DNA of 64,000 bases, taken from Buchnera aphidicola (Sitobion avenae) (GTDB lineage: Bacteria > Pseudomonadota > Gammaproteobacteria > Enterobacterales > Enterobacteriaceae). Below the pieces are notes generated by a model. The model was given only the letters and a program-made list of their open reading frames with translations. It ran no database searches and was not told the origin of the DNA. A program made the translations under genes and the position numbers. Of this stretch, positions 10,455 through 19,061 are shown piece after piece. Within the stretch, counting starts at the first letter, position 1. The number at the start of each line of letters is the position of its first letter. The stretch lies in the NCBI RefSeq assembly GCF_005082585.1, contig NZ_CP034855.1:572178-636177 (forward strand). Reading direction: 5' to 3'.

Positions 10455-11174
10455 TTATTTTTTAATTTGAAACATTAAATCAAAAATTCTATTACCTTGA
10501 AGATATCCTTTTTCTTCAAATTTAGTTATTAAACGAGATAAAGGACGTTGTACAAAATTATTTTTTTTAGATAAATTTTTATAATTTTCAATATCTTTTA
10601 TTTCATTTAATATATAAAAAGCATATGATTCCGAATCAGTAGCAATATGTAATATACCATCAATTGTTAATTTTTTTGAAATCATTTTTAAAAAATGATT
10701 GTTTAAAAGTCTTCTTTTATGATGACGTTTTTTATTCCAAGGATCTGGAAAAAAAATCTGTACAGCAGATAAAGTATAATCTAAAATCATATTTCGTACA
10801 ACTTCAACTGCATCATAATAAATAATTCTTAAATTGTGAATTTCATAAAAATGAATAGCATTTAAACAAGATCCTATTCCTGATTTATACACTTCCACTC
10901 CTAAAAAATTTTTATTAGGAAAGTTTATTGCAGTTTGTACTAAAGATTTTCCTGAACCAAAACCAATCTCTAACACAACTGGAGCATGACAATTAAATAT
11001 AGAAGTTAGATTTATTGGTGTTAATTGAAAATCAACACCAATTACGGACCAATGTTTTTGAATCGCGCGTAATTGGGATATAGTAATACGACCTTTTCTG
11101 GATACGAAACTTCGATTTTGACGTAAAAAAACACCATTATGATTATATTTTGGTGTAATAATGTTATTTTTCAT
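10455..11174 (-). CDS. trmB: tRNA (guanine46-N7)-methyltransferase TrmB
   Basis: SAM-dependent enzyme that methylates G46 in the variable loop of tRNA. It has 239 residues, as in E. coli. The SAM-binding motif VLEIGFGSGKSLV and the signature FFPDPWNKKRHHKRRL are intact, and the end RNRIFDLMFQIKK-like sequence matches the family. ATG at 11174. It is divergent from mutY, as in E. coli, with a 118-base shared promoter region. Confidence 0.96.
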   Translation of the reverse strand: MKNNIITPKYNHNGVFLRQNRSFVSRKGRITISQLRAIQKHWSVIGVDFQLTPINLTSIFNCHAPVVLEIGFGSGKSLVQTAINFPNKNFLGVEVYKSGIGSCLNAIHFYEIHNLRIIYYDAVEVVRNMILDYTLSAVQIFFPDPWNKKRHHKRRLLNNHFLKMISKKLTIDGILHIATDSESYAFYILNEIKDIENYKNLSKKNNFVQRPLSRLITKFEEKGYLQGNRIFDLMFQIKK

Positions 11175-11292
11175 GTTTTATTTAAAATTTTACTTGAAAT
11201 TAATAAAAATACTTTATTGCAATGATATTATCATATTAACGTTTCTAAAAAAACACGTCGATGATTTTTTTATAAAAATGGTTTAAACTATA

Positions 11293-12345
11293 ATGACCAA
11301 ATACATTTTTTCACAATTAGTTTTAAATTGGTACCATAAAAATGGTAGAAAAGATTTGCCATGGCAAAAAAATAAAACATTATATACAGTTTGGATATCT
11401 GAAATAATGTTACAACAAACTACAGTAAAATCTGTCATCCCTTACTTCAAAAAATTTATATCAAGTTTTCCTAATATAAAATCTTTAAATAATAGTCAAT
11501 TAGATGATATCTTATACTTGTGGAGTGGTCTAGGATATTACAATAGAGCTAAAAATATTTATAAATCAGCGCAAATAATTAAAAACGAATATAAAGGAAT
11601 ATTTCCTGATCAATTTATAGATGTGATCAAATTACCTGGAATAGGAAGATCCACAGCAGGAGCTATTTTATCTTTATCATTAAATTTTAATTATCCTATT
11701 TTAGATGGAAATGTAAAAAGAATTTTGATTCGTTATTATGGAATAGTAGGTTTTTTAAAAGATTTTAGAATAGAAAAAAAATTATGGGACATCATTGAAT
11801 TAATTACACCAATACATAATACTGGTAAGTTTAATCAAGGGATGATGGATATAGGTTCGTCTATTTGTATATCTAAAAATCCAGCATGTAAAATTTGCCC
11901 ATTAAATAGAAAATGCATTGCTAATATAGAACAAAAATGGGAAAAATATCCTTTAAAAACTATAAAAAAAAATTCTCCTAAAAAAAAATCTTGGTTTATT
12001 ATAATAAAATTTAAAAATAATTTTTGGCTCGAAAAAAACACAGACAAAGATATATGGAAAAATTTGTTTTATTTTCCAAAATTTAATGATAAAAAAACGG
12101 CTTTGATCTGGTTAAAAGAAAAAAAAATAAATATAAATAAATGTGAAAATATGATATCCTTTTCCCATAAATTTAGTCATTTTATTTTACATATTTATCC
12201 AATTGTAATTAAATTAAATAAAGTTCCAAAATTTTTTAAAGAGAAAAGTACGAGTATTTGGTACAACTTAAAAAATCCTCAACATATAGGACTTCCTCAA
12301 CCAGTACAGAAAATACTTGAAATTTTTAAAAAAGATATTTCTTAA
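11293..12345 (+). CDS. mutY: Adenine DNA glycosylase MutY
   Basis: Base-excision repair enzyme that removes A mispaired with 8-oxoguanine. It has 350 residues, as in E. coli. Catalytic Glu37 is in SEIMLQQTT, the helix-hairpin-helix is [12 protein letters not shown], the catalytic Asp lies in PILDGNVKR, and the [4Fe-4S] ligands are in the exact CX6CX2CX5C spacing ([17 protein letters not shown]). The C-terminal NUDIX-like domain is present though Lys-rich. yggX follows 20 bases later, as in E. coli. It keeps a defence against oxidative G-to-T change despite the AT-rich genome. Confidence 0.96.
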   Translation: MTKYIFSQLVLNWYHKNGRKDLPWQKNKTLYTVWISEIMLQQTTVKSVIPYFKKFISSFPNIKSLNNSQLDDILYLWSGLGYYNRAKNIYKSAQIIKNEYKGIFPDQFIDVIKLPGIGRSTAGAILSLSLNFNYPILDGNVKRILIRYYGIVGFLKDFRIEKKLWDIIELITPIHNTGKFNQGMMDIGSSICISKNPACKICPLNRKCIANIEQKWEKYPLKTIKKNSPKKKSWFIIIKFKNNFWLEKNTDKDIWKNLFYFPKFNDKKTALIWLKEKKININKCENMISFSHKFSHFILHIYPIVIKLNKVPKFFKEKSTSIWYNLKNPQHIGLPQPVQKILEIFKKDIS

Positions 12346-12365
12346 AAAAACGGAGTATTCAAATA

Positions 12366-12617
12366 ATGAGCCGCATCATTTTTTGCACATTTTTAGAAGA
12401 AAAATCTGAAGGTCAAGATTTTCAGTCTTATCCAGGTGAATTAGGAAGACAAATATATAATCAAATTTCAAAAAAAGCATGGAAAAAATGGATCGCAAGA
12501 CAAACTATTTTAATTAATGAAAAAAATCTTAATATGCTTGATCTTCAAGATCGTAAAAAACTTGAAAAATATATGATATCATTTTTATTTAAAAATAAAA
12601 CTCACACTAATATATAA
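12366..12617 (+). CDS. yggX: Fe(2+)-trafficking protein YggX
   Basis: Small protein thought to help iron handling and protect Fe-S clusters from oxidation. It has 83 residues (E. coli 91). It starts [20 protein letters not shown], with the conserved Cys7, then [14 protein letters not shown] and [11 protein letters not shown]; the last ten or so residues of the E. coli protein are missing. ATG 12366 follows a GGAG ribosome site. Operon with mutY. Confidence 0.95.
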   Translation: MSRIIFCTFLEEKSEGQDFQSYPGELGRQIYNQISKKAWKKWIARQTILINEKNLNMLDLQDRKKLEKYMISFLFKNKTHTNI

Positions 12618-12690
12618 AATATTGGAAATTATTTAAAATATGTTTTTAATATGCAATATAATATTTTTTACTTTATAAAAAAATCGTACA

Positions 12691-13479
12691 GTGCTTATAT
12701 TTGATTCTGGTGTCGGTGGATTATCTGTATTAAAAAATATAAAAAAAATTCTACCAAAAATGCACTATATTTATATTTTAGATAATGAAGCATTTCCTTA
12801 TGGAAATAAAACAGAATTTTTTATTGTTCAAAGAAGTATAAAAATAATTAATACAGTAAAAAATATTTATCCTATTAATATAGTCGTAATTGCTTGCAAC
12901 ACGGTAAGTACCATAGCTTTATCTATTTTAAAAAGTAAATTTAGTTTTCCTATTATTGGAATATTTCCAGACATAAAAACTGCAAAAAAAATAACTAAAA
13001 ATAAAATTATCGGCTTAATAGCAACTAAAGCAACGATGAATTCGTCTTATATTAAAAAAACAATATATAAAAATATTTCCAAAAATACCATTCAAGTAAT
13101 AGGTACAAATAAATTGGCTTCAATATCTGAAAAAAAAATTCGGGGCATTGAAGTTTCACAAAAAAAATTAAAAAATATTTTTAAATCATGGATAGATCTT
13201 CCTGTACATCCTGATACCATTATATTAGGATGTACTCACTTTTCATTGCTAGAAAAAGAAATCAAAAAAATTTTATATAAAACATCATCGATTTATTTTA
13301 TTGATTCAATACACACAGTGACATCTCAGATTAAAAATTATTTAAAAAAATTACATATTAATCAAAATATAAGAAAAAATATTTTTTTATATTCAAAATA
13401 TAGTATTAGCTTAAAAGAATTATTAATTTTTTTAAAAAAATACCAGTTTACGATAATAAAACATATTAATTTAAATTAA
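12691..13479 (+). CDS. murI: Glutamate racemase MurI
   Basis: Makes D-glutamate for peptidoglycan. It has 262 residues from a GTG start at 12691; a TAA at 12676 blocks any longer version, so the 20-odd residue N-terminal extension of E. coli MurI is absent. Core motifs are complete: FDSGVGGLSV (Asp5, Ser6), the first catalytic Cys69 in VIACNTVST and the second Cys181 in LGCTHFSLLE. It lies 73 bases after yggX and its last 14 bases overlap the end of sbcB, which converges on it. Confidence 0.94.
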   Translation: MLIFDSGVGGLSVLKNIKKILPKMHYIYILDNEAFPYGNKTEFFIVQRSIKIINTVKNIYPINIVVIACNTVSTIALSILKSKFSFPIIGIFPDIKTAKKITKNKIIGLIATKATMNSSYIKKTIYKNISKNTIQVIGTNKLASISEKKIRGIEVSQKKLKNIFKSWIDLPVHPDTIILGCTHFSLLEKEIKKILYKTSSIYFIDSIHTVTSQIKNYLKKLHINQNIRKNIFLYSKYSISLKELLIFLKKYQFTIIKHINLN

Positions 13480-14908
13480 TATCTTTAAAGAATAATTTTT
13501 TATATTGTTTAACAATATATTCTAACAATTGTTTTAATAACAAAACCTTTTCTAAATTTTTAGAATATTTCTTCAATAAGAATTGAATTTCATTACAATA
13601 TTGCTTTAAATATAAAGGATTTAAAACATTCATACAATGCTTCAACCATATTTTTCTTTCATTGCTATCTAGTGTATCAAAAAAATTACGAGCTCGATAA
13701 CGAAAAAGTAAATCTTTTAAACGCGAATCATAGAAATTAAAACTACTATTTTTTAAAGATTCCGGTTCAGAATTTCTAATAACTTTTATTATTGCTTTAT
13801 CATGAGAGTTAAAAAAAGAATTATATATATCTAAATCAACATTTAAAGATTTTCTAAAATTTTTTTCTTTCGAAAAAATAATTTTGATATTTTTAATAAA
13901 AAAATTATTTTTTTTAATTAAATCAATATTTTTGTTAAATAAAGATATATTAAGGTTTAATCTATTAGAGTCTTCTTTTCGTATTGTTTGAATCGGCGCT
14001 AAAATAGGACAACGATTTAAATATAAAAATACTATTCCTAAACTGAATAAATTTTTAATAAAAACTTCATCAAAACATATTTTTTTACATGCGTTTATTA
14101 ATTTTTGAATATCTTTAAACAAATCAACCGCAATTAATAGATTTCTATTATTTTTATCCCATGTTATGGGAAGTACATAGCTTATATTATTACGAATCGC
14201 TCCAAAATAACTAGAGACATAAATAATAGGTTTAATTTTTTTTAAATCAATTAATTTATATAATTCATTTTTTTTTCTCATTTTTAAAAAAAAATTAAAT
14301 AATCTAGGTTGTTTTTTTTTAATAAGTTTAGCTATTTCAATAGTTGCACATACATCTGATACCGCATCATGCGCATATGAATGTGCAATACTATTCATTT
14401 TTGTTAGATCTGATAATTTAAAACTCGGAAATCCTAATTTGTTTTTAGGCCATTTTATACCAGCGGGTCTTAATGCATAACATGCTCGTAATAAATTTAT
14501 TAAATCCCAGCGAGAATTTCCGTTTTTCCAACTCCATTCATAAGGCTCAAAAAAATTTCGATAAAATAAGTTTCTTGTAATCTCATCATCAAAGTTAATA
14601 TTATTATAACCAAGAATACAAGTATTAGACTCTTTAAAAATATTATATATTTTTTTAGAAAAATTATATTCATTAGTTCCATTTTTTTGTGTATATTGAG
14701 GAGTAATATGAGTGATTAACACAGAATAAGGATCAGGTAAATAATCATCAGATGGAAAACAGTAAAAATATTGCGGATCATCTTTGATATTTAAGTTTAA
14801 ATCTGTTCTAATACAGGCAAATTGAGCTGGTTTATCTAAAGACGTATGTGTACCAAAAGTTTCATAATCATAAAATAAAAAAGTAGGAGTTGTTTTTAGT
14901 TGTTTCAT
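13466..14908 (-). CDS. sbcB: Exodeoxyribonuclease I
   Basis: Single-strand 3'-5' exonuclease acting in recombination and mismatch repair. It has 480 residues (E. coli 475). The DEDD-type exonuclease motifs are visible: FYDYETFGTH with Asp14 and Glu16, GYNNINFDDE, and the later HDAVSDVCATIEIAKLI. The middle SH3-like and C-terminal helical regions are recognisable but very Lys/Ile/Asn-rich. ATG at 14908. tmaR (yeeX) is divergent 94 bases away, keeping the E. coli neighbourhood. Its 3' end overlaps murI by 14 bases. Confidence 0.93.
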   Translation of the reverse strand: MKQLKTTPTFLFYDYETFGTHTSLDKPAQFACIRTDLNLNIKDDPQYFYCFPSDDYLPDPYSVLITHITPQYTQKNGTNEYNFSKKIYNIFKESNTCILGYNNINFDDEITRNLFYRNFFEPYEWSWKNGNSRWDLINLLRACYALRPAGIKWPKNKLGFPSFKLSDLTKMNSIAHSYAHDAVSDVCATIEIAKLIKKKQPRLFNFFLKMRKKNELYKLIDLKKIKPIIYVSSYFGAIRNNISYVLPITWDKNNRNLLIAVDLFKDIQKLINACKKICFDEVFIKNLFSLGIVFLYLNRCPILAPIQTIRKEDSNRLNLNISLFNKNIDLIKKNNFFIKNIKIIFSKEKNFRKSLNVDLDIYNSFFNSHDKAIIKVIRNSEPESLKNSSFNFYDSRLKDLLFRYRARNFFDTLDSNERKIWLKHCMNVLNPLYLKQYCNEIQFLLKKYSKNLEKVLLLKQLLEYIVKQYKKLFFKDINLN

Positions 14909-15002
14909 TTTAAATTTTAATAAAATATTAAACTCCTAAAAAAATTAATTACATTAATAAAAAAATAAAAATCAAATACAAATTTTAAAAAGGTTTATTA
15001 AT

Positions 15003-15311
15003 ATGTCAGATACAAAAAAATCATTTAAAAATGTATTAGAATTTGTACATAAGTTTCGAAGAAAGAATAAAATTAAAAGAGAAATAAACGATATTGAAAA
15101 AAAAATAAGAGATGATCAAAAAAGAATATTACTTTTAGACAATCTTAGTCAATATATTACATTAGATATGAGTTACGAAGAAATTAAAAAAATAATTTTT
15201 ATGATGAAAAATGATTATGAAGATCGAGTAGATGATTATATTATGAAAAGCGCAGAATTATCAAAAGAAAAAAGAAACTTGTCACAAGAATTAAAATTAA
15301 TTATTAAGTAA
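15003..15311 (+). CDS. tmaR: TmaR/YeeX, small coiled-coil polar protein
   Basis: It has 102 residues, close to E. coli YeeX (109). The family core is near identical: [40 protein letters not shown] and [21 protein letters not shown]. coli TmaR forms clusters at the cell pole and controls localisation of PTS enzyme I. It is largely alpha-helical and charged, with no membrane segment. Sitting beside sbcB matches E. coli. Its retention alongside the mannitol PTS in this window is worth noting. ATG 15003 has AAAGG upstream. Confidence 0.92.
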   Translation: MSDTKKSFKNVLEFVHKFRRKNKIKREINDIEKKIRDDQKRILLLDNLSQYITLDMSYEEIKKIIFMMKNDYEDRVDDYIMKSAELSKEKRNLSQELKLIIK

Positions 15312-15325
15312 GAAGTAATTTTTTT

Positions 15326-15398
15326 CTCCCCTGACTGGATTCGAACCAGTGACATACGGATTAACAGTCCGCCGTTCTACCAACTGAACTACAGAGGA
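15326..15398 (-). tRNA. asnT: tRNA-Asn (GUU)
   Basis: 73-base cloverleaf on the minus strand. Acceptor TCCTCTG pairs with CAGGGGA, with discriminator G. The anticodon loop CTGTTAA gives anticodon GUU and the T arm is CTGGTTCGAATCCAG. CCA is not encoded. A TTGACA promoter lies immediately upstream. Confidence 0.96.
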
Positions 15399-15407
15399 AT
15401 ATTAATA

Positions 15408-15436
15408 TATATATCAAAATTTTTTATATGTGTCAA
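15408..15436 (-). promoter_or_regulatory. Sigma-70 promoter of tRNA-Asn
   Basis: On the minus strand a perfect -35 TTGACA (complement of 15431-15436), a 17-base spacer and -10 TATATA (complement of 15408-15413). The tRNA 5' end is 10 bases after the -10 box, so the leader would be only about three bases. Confidence 0.6.
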
Positions 15437-15532
15437 ATATATAAAAAAATATTTTTAAAAAATACAAATTTTTTTAAAAGAATTCTAGATTATTAGAAAA
15501 AATTGATTTATAGTAAGAGGATAAAAGAATAC

Positions 15533-15608
15533 GGCCCTTTAGCTCAGTGGTAAGAGCAGGCGACTCATAATCGCTTGGTCGCTGGTTCAAATCCAGCAAG
15601 GGCCACCA
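15533..15608 (+). tRNA. ileX: tRNA-Ile2 (CAU, lysidine-modified)
   Basis: 76-base cloverleaf including an encoded CCA (15606-15608). Anticodon CAT is at 15566-15568. It is assigned to isoleucine rather than methionine because the body, especially the anticodon arm GCGACTCATAATCGC and the acceptor GGCCCTT/AAGGGCC, matches E. coli ileX and not metT. The C34 must be converted to lysidine by TilS (not in this window) to read AUA, a very frequent codon here. Confidence 0.9.
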
Positions 15609-15746
15609 ATATAAAACAAAATTAACTTTTTCTCCCTATATATTATCTAATAAAAATAAAATCATGCTTAATTTTTCATGTCATTCAAATTATTAACATG
15701 TAAAATTCTATTGTAAATTTTTACGATTAATTAGGATTTAATTTTT

Positions 15747-16388
15747 ATGGACTGGAAAAAAGAATTCATTGATTTCTCTTTTAAAAAAAAAGCATTAAAA
15801 TTTGGAACTTTTAAATTAAAGTCAGGACGAAGCAGCCCTTACTTTTTTAATTCAGGATTACTCTCTACAGGCAAAGATATCATTAAAATAGGATTGTTTT
15901 ACGCTCATTCCATAATAGCATCAAAAATAAAATTCGATGTTTTATTTGGTCCTGCATATAAAGGTATACCTATAGCTGTAGCTACCTCTATAGCATTAAA
16001 AAATCATTATAATTTAAATATTCCATATGCTTTTAATAGAAAAGAGTCTAAAAAACATGGAGAACAAGGAGATTTAATTGGAGAAAAAATACATAACAAA
16101 AAAATTATTATTTTAGATGATGTAATTACATCAGGTACAGCAATACATCATTCTATAGAAATTATTGAAAAACAAGGAGCTCAAATTTCTTCCGTATTTG
16201 TATTGTTAGATCGCAAAGAAAAGGGAAAAAGAAATTTATGCACTATTAATCATTTGAAAAATCAAAAAAGTTATGAAATTATTTCTATAATTACAATTGA
16301 AGATTTAATCTCTTATTTGCTAGAAGATAAAACATTAAAAAAACACATACCAGACTTAGTACAATATCGCAAAAAATATGGTATTTAA
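15747..16388 (+). CDS. pyrE: Orotate phosphoribosyltransferase
   Basis: Transfers phosphoribosyl from PRPP to orotate, forming OMP in pyrimidine synthesis. It has 213 residues, identical in length to E. coli PyrE. Seen: LKSGRSSPYFFNSGL at the N-terminus, FGPAYKGIPIA, the flexible-loop NRKESKKHGEQG and the PRPP motif IILDDVITSGTA. ATG 15747 with AGGA upstream. It converges on dut with a 12-base gap. The E. coli neighbour rph and the pyrE attenuator are not visible. Confidence 0.97.
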   Translation: MDWKKEFIDFSFKKKALKFGTFKLKSGRSSPYFFNSGLLSTGKDIIKIGLFYAHSIIASKIKFDVLFGPAYKGIPIAVATSIALKNHYNLNIPYAFNRKESKKHGEQGDLIGEKIHNKKIIILDDVITSGTAIHHSIEIIEKQGAQISSVFVLLDRKEKGKRNLCTINHLKNQKSYEIISIITIEDLISYLLEDKTLKKHIPDLVQYRKKYGI

Positions 16389-16400
16389 AAAAATATTTTT

Positions 16401-16856
16401 TTAGATCATACCGGAATGCCCAAAACCGTTTTCCGAGCGTGAGGTTTTTTTAAACTCTTTCACTAAAGAAAAATGTGGTTTAATAATTGGAATAAATACT
16501 ATTTGCGCAACCCTATCATATGGGGATACATAAAACTCTTTCTTGCTGCGATTCCAAAGAGATATCATTAATTGACCTTGATAATCAGAATCAATTAAAC
16601 CAACTAAATTACCTAATACAATACCTTTTTTATGACCTAATCCTGATCTAGGCAAAATCAATGCTGTAATATTAGGATCTGCGATATATATTGCTATTCC
16701 AGTCGGAATTAAAATAGTTTGCTGAGATTTCAATATAATTTTTTTTTCTAAACAAGCCCTAAGATCTAAACCAGATGATCCTATTGTTGCATATGTAGGA
16801 AAAGAAAAATTTTTTTCTATCTGTGAATCTAAAATTTTTATTTCAATAGTATTCAT
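16401..16856 (-). CDS. dut: dUTPase (dUTP pyrophosphatase)
   Basis: Hydrolyses dUTP to dUMP, preventing uracil incorporation and supplying dTMP synthesis. It has 151 residues, about the E. coli length. All five trimeric dUTPase motifs are visible: [45 protein letters not shown], and the C-terminal arm [15 protein letters not shown] at 16856. cysQ lies 49 bases upstream on the same strand. Confidence 0.97.
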   Translation of the reverse strand: MNTIEIKILDSQIEKNFSFPTYATIGSSGLDLRACLEKKIILKSQQTILIPTGIAIYIADPNITALILPRSGLGHKKGIVLGNLVGLIDSDYQGQLMISLWNRSKKEFYVSPYDRVAQIVFIPIIKPHFSLVKEFKKTSRSENGFGHSGMI

Positions 16857-16905
16857 AATAAAATTATATATTTCTTATAAGATAAATGTTGAATAAAAAA
16901 AAATA

Positions 16906-17655
16906 TTATAACACTGACGCACAAAACCCTGGATTAATAAAAGAAGCGCGAGAAGATAGTGAATAATTTAAATTCTTGCCTGTCCATGTTTTTACTTGTC
17001 CACCAGCTGCAACAACAATAGCATGACCAGCAGCAGTATCCCATATATGAGTATTTCCAAATCGTGGGTAAACTTGAGCAGTACCTTCAGCTATCAAGCA
17101 AAATTTTAATGAAGAACCTAATTTTTTTAATTTATAATGTTTTATTCCTTTTAAATAATTATCTAATTCTTCATCAACATGTGAACGACTAGTAATTAAT
17201 AATGGAATTTCTGATTGATACACTTTAATTGATTTCTTTAAACCTGAATGATTTTCTTTCCAAGCATTCTGATAAAATGAAGAATACAAAATATCAAAAA
17301 AAGGAGCATATACTACTCCTAGTATAGGAACCCCATTTTTAATTAAACTAATATTTACTGTAAATTCACCATTTTTTTTTAAAAATTCTTTAGTTCCATC
17401 TAATGGATCAATCAACCAATAATTCTCCCAGTGTTGACAACTTGTTAAGTTGCATGATTGCTCTTCAGAAATTATTGGAATATCAGGAGTAATTAAAATT
17501 AGCCCTTTTTTAATTATATCATTGACGGCACAATCAACATTAGTTACAGGAGTGTTGTCAGATTTATACGAAATATTTATAAGTTCCGGGGAATAATAAA
17601 ACTTCATAATACAATTGCCGGCACAACGTGCTAAATTACAAATTTTTTCTAACAT
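16906..17655 (-). CDS. cysQ: 3'(2'),5'-bisphosphate nucleotidase CysQ
   Basis: Hydrolyses 3'-phosphoadenosine 5'-phosphate, a by-product of sulfate assimilation. It has 249 residues (E. coli 246). Inositol monophosphatase-type metal sites are present: ISEEQS, the WLIDPLDGTKEF motif, and IWDTAAGHAIVVAAGG near the C-terminus. ATG at 17655, 50 bases after the rplI end on the same strand. It is consistent with a symbiont that keeps sulfate reduction for cysteine supply, but those genes are not in this window. Confidence 0.95.
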   Translation of the reverse strand: MLEKICNLARCAGNCIMKFYYSPELINISYKSDNTPVTNVDCAVNDIIKKGLILITPDIPIISEEQSCNLTSCQHWENYWLIDPLDGTKEFLKKNGEFTVNISLIKNGVPILGVVYAPFFDILYSSFYQNAWKENHSGLKKSIKVYQSEIPLLITSRSHVDEELDNYLKGIKHYKLKKLGSSLKFCLIAEGTAQVYPRFGNTHIWDTAAGHAIVVAAGGQVKTWTGKNLNYSLSSRASFINPGFCASVL

Positions 17656-17705
17656 GTTACTTTATAATATTGTTTTAAATTGAATTTTAAAAAATTCTAA
17701 TGAAA

Positions 17706-18158
17706 TTAATTTTTTGCAATGATGTTAACTATAAAATCAATAGATACTTTTCTATGTGGTTGAAATACGACTATATGCTCACCGACTTGACGTAGCAAAC
17801 CATTAGGTAATCGAATTTCTTTTTTATTAACTTTTACACCCAACAGCATTATTTCTTTAATGATATTTCTAATGCCTACTGAACCGAATATTTTACCTTC
17901 TTTTCCTACTTTAGATGAAATTTTTATAGAACTTAATTTTTTTATTTTTTCAGCTCTTGACTGCGCTATAAGAAATTTACTAATATTTTCTTTTTCTAAT
18001 GCAATGCGTTGAGCTTCGAAAGATTCAATGTTTTTTTTATTAGCTAAAATAGCTTTTCCTTTAGGAATTAAAAAATTTCTTGCATAACCAGATTTAACAT
18101 TTATAATCGCACCTGAATCACCTAATTTATCAATTTTAGATAAAAGAATAACTTCCAT
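17706..18158 (-). CDS. rplI: 50S ribosomal protein L9
   Basis: It has 150 residues (E. coli 149). The N-terminal RNA-binding domain MEVILLSKIDKLGDSGAIINVKSGYARNFLIP-type sequence is present, followed by a long connecting helix and the C-terminal domain ending in FQPHRKVSIDFIV. Last gene of rpsF-rpsR-rplI, 43 bases after rpsR. The start has an AGAG ribosome site. Confidence 0.97.
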   Translation of the reverse strand: MEVILLSKIDKLGDSGAIINVKSGYARNFLIPKGKAILANKKNIESFEAQRIALEKENISKFLIAQSRAEKIKKLSSIKISSKVGKEGKIFGSVGIRNIIKEIMLLGVKVNKKEIRLPNGLLRQVGEHIVVFQPHRKVSIDFIVNIIAKN

Positions 18159-18201
18159 AGTTTATTTTTCTCTTTTTATATAATATAATCATCAAATTAT
18201 C

Positions 18202-18429
<228 letters not shown>

Positions 18430-18548
18430 TTATTTTTTCTCCAAAAATCATTATAAATGATACAAATTTTTTATATGATTTATTTATAAAATAAATTATG
18501 ACTATAGGTATATTAGTATTTTTGAAAACGATTTTTAATGAACTAAAA

Positions 18549-18890
18549 CTATTTTTTTTCTTTCTTATCATCTTTTAATTTAAAAATAGGCGAGGGCTCT
18601 ATTACTGCTTTTTTCATAGACATAATCATGTTACGAAGAATTATATTATTAAAACGAAATTCTGTTTCTAGAAGAGTGATAGTTTTAGAAAAAACTTCTA
18701 TATTCATTAAGATATAATGTGCTTTATGTAGCTTATTAATTGAATAAGACAGTTGACGTCTGCCCCAATCTTCTAAACGATGTATAACACCATCACTATC
18801 ATTAATAATTTTTTTATATTTTTCAATTAGTAATGGTACTTTATCACTTTGATCAGGATGAACCATAAATATTATTTCATAATGACGCAT
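18549..18890 (-). CDS. rpsF: 30S ribosomal protein S6
   Basis: 113 residues, against 131-135 in E. coli because the Glu-rich C-terminal tail added to by RimK is missing. The ferredoxin-like core [34 protein letters not shown] and [11 protein letters not shown] is intact. First gene of the S6-S18-L9 cluster. An AAAAGGAGC ribosome site precedes ATG 18890. Confidence 0.97.
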   Translation of the reverse strand: MRHYEIIFMVHPDQSDKVPLLIEKYKKIINDSDGVIHRLEDWGRRQLSYSINKLHKAHYILMNIEVFSKTITLLETEFRFNNIILRNMIMSMKKAVIEPSPIFKLKDDKKEKK

Positions 18891-19061
18891 TAAAATGCTC
18901 CTTTTGGTTTATTTAGCTTTCTTATCGAATAAATATGTTATAAATATTTATTAAGGAAGCAAGGAACTTTTTTTAGAATATTTAACATATCTAAAATAAT
19001 TATTTTATTTTATTTTTTTAAAAAAATCAATACTATTTCATGGTTTTAAAGATAAAGATCA

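Noticed and set aside
11835-12047. 70-codon minus-strand frame inside mutY
   Set aside because: Shadow of a conserved gene; no homology-like motifs and no ribosome site.
15566-15568. Reading the CAU tRNA as tRNA-Met
   Set aside because: Acceptor and anticodon stems match ileX of E. coli, not metT or the initiator.
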